A DNA stretch of 64,000 bases from Megachile rotundata (Eukaryota > Arthropoda > Insecta > Hymenoptera > Megachilidae), in contig NW_027474130.1 in NCBI RefSeq assembly GCF_050947335.1, positions 1 to 64,000 on the forward strand, read 5' to 3'. Positions within the stretch are counted from its first letter, which is position 1. Every line of letters begins with the position of its first letter. The notes beneath the pieces are model-generated. The model saw only the letters and a list, made by a program, of their open reading frames with translations, did no database searches and was not told the origin of the DNA. The translations under genes and the position numbers were made by a program. This document shows positions 1 through 12,100 of the stretch, piece by piece.

Positions 1-290
1 TAGTGAGTGTAATAAGTATAGTGAATGTCGTTCTATCGATCATATCAGCATAATATGGGTAATAATATGAGTTGGATTGATAATAATAAGAGCAATGAGT
101 ATAGTAATTGTAGTTCTAACGATCATATAAGCATAATATGGCTAATAATATGAGTCAGATTCATAATAATAAGAGTAATAAGTATAGTAATTGTCGTTCT
201 ATCGATCATTTAAGCATAATATGGCGAATAATATGAGTTGGGTTGATAAAAATAAGAATAATAGGTATAGTAATTGTCGTTCTATCGATC
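1..290. repeat. Block repeated 75 monomers downstream (at 6226)
   Basis: The first bases of the window (TAGTGAGTGTAATAAG, then GTGAATGTCG, ATGGGTAATAAT, AAGAGCAATGAG and TTCTAACGATC) recur in the same order from 6226, an offset of 6225 bp or exactly 75 monomers. The rare variant TTCTAACGAT (normally TTCTATCGAT) at 114 is found again at 6339, 14971, 21694, 27255, 32152 and 38958, so this block is an ancestor or relative of a segment of the 76-monomer repeat. The match weakens after about 290 bp. Confidence 0.8.
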
Positions 291-360
291 ATATAAGCAT
301 AATATGGCTAATAATATGAGTTAGGTTGATAATAACAAGTGTAATAAGTATAGTAATTGT

Positions 361-1000
361 CGTTCTATCGACCATATCTGCATAATATGGTTTATAATAT
401 GAGTTAGATTGATAATAGTGAGTGTAATAAGTATAGTGAATGTCGTTCTATCGATCATATCAGCATAATATGGGTAATAATATGAGTTGGATTGATAATA
501 ATAAGAGTAATGAGTATAGTAATAGTAGTTCTATCGATCATATAAGCATAATGTGGCTAATAATATGAGTCAGATTCATAATAATAAGAGTAATAAGTAT
601 AGTAATTGTCGTTCTATCGATCATATAAGCATAATATGGCTAATAATATGAGTTAGATTTATAATAATAAGAGTAATAAGTATAGTAATTGTCGTTCTAT
701 CGATCATATAAGCACAATATGGCTAATAATAAGAGTTAGATTGATAATAATAAGAGTAATAAGTATAGTAATTGTCGTTCTATCGATCATATCTGCATAA
801 TATGGTTAATAATATGAGTTAGATTGATAATAATAAGAGTAATAAGTATAGTAATTGTCGTTATATCGATCATATAACCATAATATGGCTAATAGCATGA
901 GATACATTGATAATAATAAGAGTAATGAGTATAGTAATTGTCATTCTATCGATCATATCTGCATAATATGGTTAATAATATGAGTTAGATTGATAATAGT
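361..1000. repeat. Block repeated 136 monomers downstream (at about 11649)
   Basis: The unusual GGTTTATAATATGAG at 389 recurs at 11677, an offset of 11288 bp or 136 monomers. The following variants occur in the same order in both places: ATGTGGCTAATAAT, GTCAGATTCATAAT, GTTAGATTTATAAT, GGCTAATAATAAGAG, then the ATAACCATAATATGG monomer and AGCATGAGATA. At 901 this copy reads GATACATTG where the later copies read GATAGATTG. Confidence 0.8.
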
Positions 1001-1109
1001 GAGTGTAATAAATATAGTAATTGTCGTTCTATCGCTCATATAAGCACAATATGGCTAATAATATGAGTTAGATTGATAATAATAAGAGTAATAAGTATAG
1101 TAATTGTCG

Positions 1110-1820
1110 TTCTATCGATCATTTAAGCATAATATGGCGAATAATATGAGTTGGGTTGATAAAAATAAGAATAATAGGTATAGTAATTGTCGTTCTATCG
1201 ATCATATAAGCATAATATGGCTAATAATATGAGTTAGGTTGATAATAACAAGTGTAATAAGTATAGTAAATGTCGTGCTATCGATCATATCTGCATAATA
1301 TGGTTAATAATATGAGTTAGATTGATAATAGTGAGTGTAATAAGTATAGTAATTGTCGTTCTGTCGATCATATTAGCATAATATGGTTAATAAAATGAGT
1401 TAGATTGATAATAATAAGAGTAATAAGTATAGTATTTGGCGTTCTATAGATCATATAAGCACAATATGGCTAATAATATAAGTTAGATTGATAATAATAA
1501 GAGTCATAAGTATAGTAATTGTCGTTCTATCGATCATATCTGCATAATATGGTTAATAATATGAGTTAGATTGATAATAATAGGAGTAATAAGTATAGTC
1601 ATTGTCGTTATATCGATCATATAACCATAATATGGCTAATAGCATGAGTTAGATTGATAATAATAAGAGTAATGAGTATAGTAGTTGTCGTTCTATCGAT
1701 CATATCCGCATAATATGGTTAATAATATGAGTTAGATTGATAATAGTGAGTGTAATAAATATAGTAATTGTCGTTCTATCGCTCATATAAGCACAATATG
1801 GTTAATAATATGAGTTAGAT
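1110..1820. repeat. Block repeated 86 monomers downstream (8248-8958)
   Basis: CTGTCGATCATATTAGC at 1361 and at 8499 are 7138 bp apart, exactly 86 monomers. The marker GAGTCATAAG at 1501 and 8639 gives the same offset. ATAAAATGAG, AGTATTTGGCG, TAATATAAGTTAG and AGTCATTGTCG follow in the same order in both. Differences I saw include AATAGGTATAG here against AATAAGTATAG, and TTCTATAGATC against TTCTATCGATC. The same GAGTCATAAG block reappears at 46154 and 52213, so it is a widely dispersed segment of the array. Confidence 0.85.
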
Positions 1821-1899
1821 TGATAATAATAAGAGTAATAAGTATAGTAATTGTCGTTCTATCGATCATATATGCATAATATGGTTAATAATATGAGTT

Positions 1900-2750
1900 A
1901 GATTGATAATAGTGAGTGTAATAAGTATAGTGAATGTCGTTCTATCGATCATATCAGCATAATATGGCTAATAATATGAGTTAGATTTATAATAATAAGA
2001 GTAATAAGTATAGTAATTGTCGTTCTATCGATCATATAAGCATAATATGGCTAATAATATGAGTTAGAGTGATAATACTAAGAGTAGTGAGTATAGTAAT
2101 TCTCATTCTATCGATCATATAAGCATAATATGGCTAATAATATGAGTTAGATTGATAATAATAAGGGTAATAAGTATAGTAATTGTCGTTCTCTCGATCA
2201 TATAAGCATAATATGGCTAATAATATGAGTTAGATTGATAATACTAAGAGGAGTGAGTATAGTAATTGTCGTTCTATCGATCATATAAGCATAATATGGC
2301 TAATAATATGAGTTAGATTGATAATAATAAGAGTAATGAGTATAGTAATTGTAGTGCTATCGATCATATCTGCATAATATGGTTAATAATATGAGTTAGA
2401 ATGATAATAATAAGAGTAATAAGTATAGTAATTGTCGTTCTATCGATCATATCTGCATAGTATGGTTAATAATATGAGTTAGATTGATAATAGTGAGTGT
2501 AATAAGTATAGTGAATGTCGTTCTATCGATCATATCAGCATAATATGGCTAATAATATGAGTTAGATTTATAATAATAAGAGTAATAAGTATAGTAATTG
2601 TCGTTCTATCGATCATATAAGCATAATATGGCTAATAATATGAGTTAGAGTGATAATACTAAGAGTAGTGAGTATAGTAATTCTCATTCTATCGATCATA
2701 TAGGCATAATGTGGCTAATAATATGAGTCAGATTCATAATAATAAGAGTA
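1900..2750. repeat. 7-monomer (581 bp) tandem duplication
   Basis: GAGTTAGAGTGATAATAC occurs at 2061 and 2642, 581 bp apart (7 x 83). In both copies it is preceded by a GTGAATG monomer, a CATATCAGC monomer and a GTTAGATTTATAAT monomer. The second copy then switches to the ATGTGGCTAAT type near 2709, which marks the end of the match. A related copy of the marker lies at 9863, 94 monomers downstream of the first. Confidence 0.8.
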
Positions 2751-4010
2751 ATAAGTATAGTAATTGTCGTTCTATCGATCATATAAGCATAATATGGCTA
2801 ATAATGTGAGTTAGATTTATAATAATAAGAGTAATAAGTATAGTAATTGTCGTTCTATCGATCATATAAGCACAATATGGCTAATAATATGAGTTAGATT
2901 GATAATAATAAGAGTAATAAGTATAGTAAATGTCGTGCTATCGATCATATCTGCATAATATGGTTAATAATATGAGTTAGATTGATAATAGTGAGTGAAA
3001 TAAGTATAGTAATTGTCGTTCTATCGATCATATTAGCATAATATTGTTAATAATATGAGTTAGATTGATAATAATAAGAGTAATAAGTATAGTATTTGTC
3101 GTTCTATCGATCATATAAGCATAATATGGCTAATAATACGAGTTAGATTGATAATAATAAGAGTAATAAGTAGAGTAATTGTCGTTCTATCGATCATTTA
3201 AGCATGATATGGCAAATAATATGAGTTAGATTGATAATAATAACAGTAATAAGTATAGTAATTGTCGTTCTATCGATAATATAAGCATAATATGGCTAAT
3301 AATATGAGTTAGATTGATAATAATAAGAGTAATGAGTATAGTAATTGTAGTTCTATCGATCATTTAAGCATAATATGGCTAATAATACGAGTTAGATTGA
3401 TAATAATAAGAGTAATGAGCATAGTGATTGTAGTTCTATCGATCATATCTGCATAATATGGTTAATAATATGAGTTAGATTGATAATAATAAGAGTAATA
3501 AGTATAGTATTTGTCGTTCTATCGATCATATAAGCATAATATGGCTAATAATATGAGTTAGATTGATAATAATAAGAGTAATAAGTATAGTAATTGTCGT
3601 TCTATCGATCATTTAAGCATAATATGGCTAATAATATGAGTCAGATTGATAATAATAACAGTAATAAGTATAGTAATTGTCGTTCTATCGATAATATAAG
3701 CATAATATGCCTAATAATATGTGTTAGATTGATAAAACTAAGAGTAGTGAGTATAGTAATTCTCGTTCTATCGATCACATAAGCATAATATGGCTAATAA
3801 TATGAGTTAGATTGATAATAATAAGAGTAATAAGTATAGTAATTGTCGTTCTATCGATCATATAAGCATAATATGGCTAATAATATGAGTTAGATTGAGA
3901 ATACTAAGAGTAGTGAGTATAGTAATTCTCGTTCTATCGATCATATAAGCATAATATGGCTAATAATATGAGTTAGATTGATAATAATAAGAGTAATAAG
4001 TATAGTAATT
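2750..4010. repeat. Array segment related to 76-monomer repeat, no clear local period
   Basis: Ordinary in-phase monomers. The order of variants (ATGTGGCTAAT, GTTAGATTTATAAT, TATTAGCATAATATTG, AGTAGAGTAATTG, GATATGGCAAATAAT, ATACGAGTTAG, AATATGCCTAATAAT, GATAAAACTAAGAG, GAGAATACTAAGAG) is the same order seen in the later large repeat, for example at 17890-19040. It therefore looks like an older or diverged piece of that unit. A 62-codon open stretch at 3594-3782 (TTG start) lies here and is only repeat sequence. Confidence 0.7.
3517..3599 (+). repeat. Reference monomer of the 83-bp satellite
   Basis: This copy equals the majority base at every position as I read the array. It holds 20 G or C in 83 bases. 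Monomer bases 5-10 are ATCGAT and bases 8-11 are GATC, so most monomers carry one ClaI-type palindrome and one GATC. There are two CpG sites, one in ATCGAT and one at the monomer junction (GTCGTT). Bases 11-15 (CATAT) and 23-27 (ATATG) form a short dyad around a 7-base loop. Variation concentrates at bases 9, 16-19, 21-23 and 28-31 (for example ATCGCTCAT, TCTGCATAA, AAGCACAAT, ATGGTTAAT, ATGGGTAAT). The stretch from base 31 to 50 is the most constant. The strand is arbitrary. Confidence 0.95.
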
Positions 4011-4014
4011 GTCG

Positions 4015-6120
4015 TTATATCGATCATATAACCATAATATGGCTAATAGCATGAGTTAGATTGATAATAATAAGAGTAATGAGTATAGTAATTGTCGTTA
4101 TATCGATCATATAACCATAATATGGCTAATAGCATGAGTTAGATTGATAATAATAAGAGTAATGAGTATAGTAATTGTCGTTCTATCGATCATATCTGCA
4201 TAATATGGTTAATAATATGAGTTAGATTGATAATAGTGAGTGTAATAAATATAGCAATTGTCGTTCTATCGCTCATATCTGCATAATATGGTTAATAATA
4301 TGAGTTAGATTGATAATAATAAGAGTAATAAGTATAGTAATTGTCGTTATATCGATCATATAACCATAATATGGCTAATAGCATGAGTTAGATTGATAAT
4401 AATAAGAGTAATGAGTATAGTAATTGTCGTTCTATCGATCATATCTGCATAATATGGTTAATAATATGAGTTAGATTGATAATAGTGAGTGTAATAAATA
4501 TAGCAATTGTCGTTCTATCGCTCATATCTGCATAATATGGTTAATAATATGAGTTAGATTGATAATAATAAGAGTAATAAGTATAGTAATTGTCGTTATA
4601 TCGATCATATAACCATAATATGGCTAATAGCATGAGTTAGATTGATAATAATAAGAGTAATGAGTATAGTAATTGTCGTTATATCGATCATATAACCATA
4701 ATATGGCTAATAGCATGAGTTAGATTGATAATAATAAGAGTAATGAGTATAGTAATTGTCGTTCTATCGATCATATCTGCATAATATGGTTAATAATATG
4801 AGTTAGATTGATAATAGTGAGTGTAATAAATATAGCAATTGTCGTTCTATCGCTCATATCTGCATAATATGGTTAATAATATGAGTTAGATTGATAATAA
4901 TAAGAGTAATAAGTATAGTAATTGTCGTTATATCGATCATATAACCATAATATGGCTAATAGCATGAGTTAGATTGATAATAATAAGAGTAATGAGTATA
5001 GTAATTGTCGCTCTATCGATCATATCTGCATAATATGGTTAATAATATGAGTTAGATTGATAATAGTGAGTGTAATAAATATAGTAATTGTCGTTCTATC
5101 GCTCATATAAGCACAATATGGTTAATAATATGAGTTAGATTGATAATAATAAGAGTAATAAGTATAGTAATTGTCGTTCTATCGATCATATCTGCATAAT
5201 ATGGTTAATAATATGAGTTAGATTGATAATAATAAGAGTAATAAGTATAGTAATTGTCGTTATATCGATCATATAACCATAATATGGCTAATAGCATGAG
5301 TTAGATTGATAATAATAAGAGTAATGAGTATAGTAATTGTCGTTCTATCGATCATATCTGCATAATATGGTTAATAATATGAGTTAGATTGATAATAGTG
5401 AGTGTAATAAATATAGCAATTGTCGTTCTATCGCTCATATCTGCATAATATGGTTAATAATATGAGTTAGATTGATAATAATAAGAGTAATAAGTATAGT
5501 AATTGTCGTTATATCGATCATATAACCATAATATGGCTAATAGCATGAGTTAGATTGATAATAATAAGAGTAATGAGTATAGTAATTGTCGTTCTATCGA
5601 TCATATCTGCATAATATGGTTAATAATATGAGTTAGATTGATAATAGTGAGTGTAATAAATATAGTAATTGTCGTTCTATCGCTCATATAAGCACAATAT
5701 GGTTAATAATATGAGTTAGATTGATAATAATAAGAGTAATAAGTATAGTAATTGTCGTTCTATCGATCATATCTGCATAATATGGTTAATAATATGAGTT
5801 AGATTGATAATAATAAGAGTAATAAGTATAGTAATTGTCGTTATATCGATCATATAACCATAATATGGCTAATAGCATGAGTTAGATTGATAATAATAAG
5901 AGTAATGAGTATAGTAATTGTCGTTCTATCGATCATATCTGCATAATATGGTGAATAATATGAGTTAGATTGATAATAGTGAGTGTAATAAATATAGTAA
6001 TTGTCGTTCTATCGCTCATATAAGCACAATATGGTTAATAATATGAGTTAGATTGATAATAATAAGAGTAATAAGTATAGTAATTGTCGTTCTATCGATC
6101 ATATATGCATAATATGGTTA
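4015..6120. repeat. Local 3- and 4-monomer higher-order repeat
   Basis: The TTATATCGATC monomer type (followed by ATAACCATAATATGG and AATAGCATGAG) appears at 4015, 4098, 4347, 4596, 4679, 4928, 5260, 5509 and 5841. The spacings are 1, 3, 3, 1, 3, 4, 3 and 4 monomers. Between them the same companion monomers recur: CATATCTGCATAATATGGTT, AATAGTGAGTGTAATAAATATAG and CGCTCATAT. A private base change, AATATAGCAATTG instead of AATATAGTAATTG, is shared by several of these copies (near 4250, 4500, 4835 and 5412), so they arose recently from one another. This is the shortest-period higher-order structure in the window. Confidence 0.85.
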
Positions 6121-9100
6121 ATAATATGAGTTAGATTGATAATAATAAGTGTAATAAGTATAGTAATTGTCGTTCTATCGATCATATAAGCATAATATGG
6201 CTAATAATTTGAGTTAGATTGATAATAGTGAGTGTAATAAGTATAGTGAATGTCGTTCTATCGATCATATCAGCATAATATGGGTAATAATATGAGTTGG
6301 ATTGATAATAATAAGAGCAATGAGTATAGTAATTGTAGTTCTAACGATCATATAAGCATAATATGGCTAATAATATGAGTCAGATTCATAATAATAAGAG
6401 TAATAAGTATAGTAGTTGTCGTTCTATCGATCATTTAAGCATAATATGGCGAATAATATGAGTTGGGTTGATAAAAATAAGAATAATAAGTATAGTAATT
6501 GTCGTTCTATCGATCATATCAGCATAATATGGTTAATAATATGAGTTAGAATGATAATAATAAGAGTAATAAGTATAGTAATTGTCGTTCTATCGATCAT
6601 ATCTGCATAATATGGTTAATAATATGAGTTAGATTGATAATAATAAGAGTAATAAGTATAGTAATTGTCGTTATATCGATCATATAACCATAATATGGCT
6701 AATAGCATGAGTTAGATTGATAATAATAAGAGTAATGAGTATAGTAATTGTCGTTCTATCGATCATATCTGCATAATATGGTGAATAATATGAGTTAGAT
6801 TGATAATAGTGAGTGTAATAAATATAGCAATTGTAGTTCTATCGCTCATATAAGCACAATATGGTTAATAATATGAGTTAGATTGATAATAATAAGAGTA
6901 ATAAGTATAGTAATTGTCGTTCTATCGATCATATATGCATAATATGGTTAATAATATGAGTTAGATTGATAATAATAAGAGTAATAAGTATAGTATTTGT
7001 CGTTCTATCGATCATATAAGCATAATATGGCTAATAATATGAGTTAGATTGATAATAATAAGAGTAATAAGTATAGTAATTGTCGTTCTATCGATCATTT
7101 AAGCATAATATGGCTAATAATATGAGTCAGATTGATAATAATAACAGTAATAAGTATAGTAATTGTCGTTCTATCGATAATATAAGCATAATATGCCTAA
7201 TAATATGAGTTAGATTGATGAAACTAAGAGTAGTGAGTATAGTAATTCTCGTTCTATCGATCATATAAGCATAATATGGCTAATAATATGAGTTAGATTG
7301 ATAATAATAAGAGTAATAAGTATAGTAATTGTCGTTCTATCGATCATATAAGCATAATATGGCTAATAATATGAGTTAGATTGATAATACTAAGAGTAGT
7401 GAGTATAGTAATTCTCGTTCTATCGATCATATAAGCATAATATGGCTAATAATATGAGTTAGATTGATAATAATAAGAGTAATGAGTATAGTAATTGTAG
7501 TTCTATCGATCATTTAAGCATAATATGTCTAATAATATGAGTTAGATTGATAATAATAACAGTAATAAGTATAGTAATTGTCGTTCTATCGCTCATATAA
7601 GCACAATATGGCTAATAATATGAGTTAGATTGATAATAATAAGAGTAATAAGTATAGTTCTTATCGTTCTATCGATCATATAAGCATAATATGGCTAATA
7701 ATATGAGTTAGATTGATAATAATAAGTGTAATAAGTATAGTAATTGTCGTTCTATAGATCATATAAGCATAATATGGCTAATAATATGAGTTAGATTGAT
7801 AATAGTGAGTGTAATAAGTATAGTGAATGTCGTTCTATCGATCATATCAGCATAATATGGGTAATAATATGAGTTGGATTGATAATAATAAGAGCAATGA
7901 GTATAGTAATTGTAGTTCTATCGATCATATCTGCATAATATGGTTAATAATATGAGTTAGATTGATAATAATAAGAGTAATAAGTATAGTAATTGTCGTT
8001 ATATCGATCATATAACCATAATATGGCCAATAGCATGAGTTAGATTGATAATAATAAGAGTAATGAGTATAGTAATTGACGTTCTATCGATCATATCTGC
8101 ATAATATGGTTAATAATATGAGTTGGGTTGATAAAGATAAGAATAATAAGTATAGTAATTGTCGTTCTATCGATCATATAAGCATAATATGGCTAATAAT
8201 ATGAGTTAGGTTGATAATAACAAGAGTAATAAGTATAGTAAATGTCGTTCTATCGATCATTTAAGCATAATATGGCGAATAATATGAGTTGGGTTGATAA
8301 AAATAAGAATAATAAGTATAGTAATTGTCGTTCTATCGATCATATAAGCATAATATGGCTAATAATATGAGTTAGGTTGATAATAACAAGAGTAATAAGT
8401 ATAGTAAATGTCGTGCTATCGATCATATCTGCATAATATGGTTAATAATATGAGTTAGATTGATAATAGTGAGTGTAATAAGTATAGTAATTGTCGTTCT
8501 GTCGATCATATTAGCATAATATGGTTAATAAAATGAGTTAGATTGATAACAATAAGAGTAATAAGTATAGTATTTGGCGTTCTATCGATCATATAAGCAC
8601 AATATGGCTAATAATATAAGTTAGATTGATAATAATAAGAGTCATAAGTATAGTAATTGTCGTTCTATCGATCATATCTGCATAATATGGTTAATAATAT
8701 GAGTTAGATTGATAATAATAGGAGTAATAAGTATAGTCATTGTCGTTATATCGATCATATAACCATAATATGGCTAATAGCATGAGTTAGATTGATAATA
8801 ATAAGAGTAATGAGTATAGTAATTGTCGTTCTATCGATCATATCCGCATAATATGGTTAATAATATGAGTTAGATTGATAATAGTGAGTGTAATAAATAT
8901 AGTAATTGTCGTTCTATCGCTCATATAAGCACAATATGGTTAATAATATGAGTTAGATTGATAATACTAAGAGGAGTGAGTATAGTAATTGTCGTTCTAT
9001 CGATCATATTAGCATAAGATGGCTAATAATATGAGTTAGATTGATAATAATAGGAGTAATGAGTATAGTAATTGTAGTTCTATCGATCATATCTGCATAA

Positions 9101-9130
9101 TATGGTTAATAATATGAGTTAGAATGATAA
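6120..9130. repeat. Mosaic array segment, 6.1-9.1 kb
   Basis: In-phase monomers with no single local period. From 6226 the segment repeats the start of the window at 75 monomers. From about 6960 it repeats the 3480-3990 segment (CATTTAAGC, AACAGTAATAAG, AATATGCCTAAT). From about 8248 it repeats 1110-1820 at 86 monomers. Rare variants include CTAATAATTTGAG near 6201 and TTGATAAAGATAAG near 8128. I see nothing here except satellite. Confidence 0.75.
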
Positions 9131-9134
9131 TAAT

Positions 9135-12100
9135 AAGAGTAATAAGTATAGTAATTGTCGTTCTATCGATCATATAAGCATAATATGGCTAATAATATGA
9201 GTTAGATTTATAATAATAAGAGTAATAAGTATAGTAATTGTCGTTCTATCGATCATATAAGCACAATATGGCTAATAATAAGAGTTAGATTGATAATAAT
9301 AAGAGTAATAAGTATAGTAATTGTCGTTCTATCGATCATATCTGCATAATATGGTTAATAATATGAGTTAGATTGATAATAATAAGAGTAATAAGTATAG
9401 TAATTGTCGTTATATCGATCATATAACCATAATATGGCTAATAGCATGAGATAGATTGATAATAATAAGAGTAATGAGTATAGTAATTGTCATTCTATCG
9501 ATCATATCTGCATAATATGGTTAATAATATGAGTTAGATTGATAATAGTGAGTGTAATAAATATAGCAATTGTCGTTCTATCGCTCATATAAGCACAATA
9601 TGGTTAATAATATGAGTTAGATTGACAATAATAAGAGTAATAAGTATAGTAATTGTCGTTCTATCGATCATATATGCATAATATGGTTAATAATATGAGT
9701 TAGATTGATAATAGTGAGTGTAATAAGTATAGTGAATGTCGTTCTATCGATCATATCAGCATAATATGGCTAATAATATGAGTTAGATTCATAATAATAA
9801 GAGTAATAAGTATAGTAATTGTCGTTCTATCGATCATATAAGCATAATATGGCTAATAATATGAGTTAGAGTGATAATACTAAGAGTAGTGAGTATAGTA
9901 ATTCTCATTCTATCGATCATATAAGCATAATATGGCTAATAATATGAGTTAGATTGATAATAATAAGGGTAATAAGTATAGTAATTGTCGTTCTCTCGAT
10001 CATATAAGCATAATATGGCTAATAATATGAGTTAGATTGATAATACTAAGAGGAGTGAGTATAGTAATTGTCGTTCTATCGATCATATAAGCATAATATG
10101 ACTAATAATATGAGTTAGATTGATAATAATAAGAGTAATGAGTATAGTAATTGTAGTTCTATCGATCATATCTGCATAGTATGGTTAATAATATGAGTTA
10201 GATTGATAATAGTGAGTGTAATAAGTATAGTGAATGTCGTTCTATCGATCATATCAGCATAATATGGGTAATAATATGAGTTGGATTGATAATAATAAGA
10301 GTAATGAGTATAGTAATTGTAGTTCTATCGATCATTTAAGCATGATATGGCTAATAATATGAGTTAGATTGATAATAATAACAGTAATAAGTATAGTAAT
10401 TGTCGTTCTATCGATAATATAAGCATAATATGGCTAATAATATGAGTTAGATTGATAATAATAAGAGTAATGAGTATAGTAATTGTAGTTCTATCGATCA
10501 TTTAAGCATAATATGGCTAATAATACGAGTTAGATTGATAATAATAAGAGTAATGAGCATAGTGATTGTAGTTCTATCGATCAAATCTGCATAATATGGT
10601 TAATAATATGAGTTAGATTGATAATAATAAGAGTAATAAGTATAGTATTTGTCGTTCTATCGATCATATAAGCATAATATGGCTAATAATATGAGTTAGA
10701 TTGATAATAATAAGAGTAATAAGTATAGTAATTGTCGTTCTATCGATCATTTAAGCATAATATGGCTAATAATATGAGTCAGATTGATAATAATAACGGT
10801 AATAAGTATAGTAATTGTCGTTCTATCGATAATATAAGCATAATATGCCTAATAATATGAGTTAGATTGATAAAACTAAGAGTAGTGAGTATAGTAATTC
10901 TCGTTCTATCGATCCCATAAGCATAATATGGCTAATAATATGAGTTAGATTGATAATAATAAGAGTAATAAGTATAGTAATTGTCGTTCTATCGATCATA
11001 TAAGCATAATATGGCTAATAATATGAGTTAGATTGAGAATACTAAGAGTAGTGAGTATAGTAATTCTCGTTCTATCGATCATATAAGCATAATATGGCTA
11101 ATAATATGAGTTAGATTGATAATAATAAGAGTAATGAGTATAGTAATTGTAGTTCTATCGATCATTTAAGCATAATATGGCTAATAATATGAGTTAGATT
11201 GATAATAATAACAGTAATAAGTATAGTAATTGTCGTTCTATCGCTCATATAAGCACAATATGGCTAATAATATGAGTCAGATTCATAATAATAAGAGTAA
11301 TAAGTATAGTAGTTGTCGTTCTATCGATCATTTAAGCATAATATGGCGAATAATATGAGTTGGGTTGATAAAAATAAGAATAATAGGAATAGTAATTGTC
11401 GTTCTATCGATCATATCAGCATAATATGGTTAATAATATGAGTTAGAATGATAATAATAAGAGTAATAAGTATAGTAATTGTCGTTCTATCGATCATATA
11501 AGCACAATATGGCTAATAATATGAGTTAGATTGATAATAATAGGAGTAATGAGTATAGTAATTGTAGTTCTATCGATCATATCTGCATAATATGGTTAAT
11601 AATATGAGTTAGAATGATAATAATAAGAGTAATAAGTATAGTAATTGTCGTTCTATCGATCATATCTGCATAATATGGTTTATAATATGAGTTAGATTGA
11701 TAATAGTGAGTGTAATAAGTATAGTGAATGTCGTTCTATCGATCATATCAGCATAATATGGGTAATAATATGAGTTGGATTGATAATAATAAGAGTAATG
11801 AGTATAGTAATAGTAGTTCTATCGATCATATAAGCATAATGTGGCTAATAATATGAGTCAGATTCATAATAATAAGAGTAATAAGTATAGTAATTGTCGT
11901 TCTATCGATCATATAAGCATAATATGGCTAATAATATGAGTTAGATTTATAATAATAAGAGTAATAAGTATAGTAATTGTCGTTCTATCGATCATATAAG
12001 CACAATATGGCTAATAATAAGAGTTAGATTGATAATAATAAGAGTAATAAGTATAGTAATTGTCGTTCTATCGATCATATCTGCATAATATGGTTAATAA

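Noticed and set aside
3594..3782. Open reading frame of 62 codons, plus strand, TTG start
   Set aside because: It lies wholly in satellite. It stays open only because of local variants (for example TATGTGTTAG and GATAAAACTAAG near 3719-3740). The protein is a low-complexity read of the monomer with no start signal, and 83 is not a multiple of three, so the frame shifts at each monomer.
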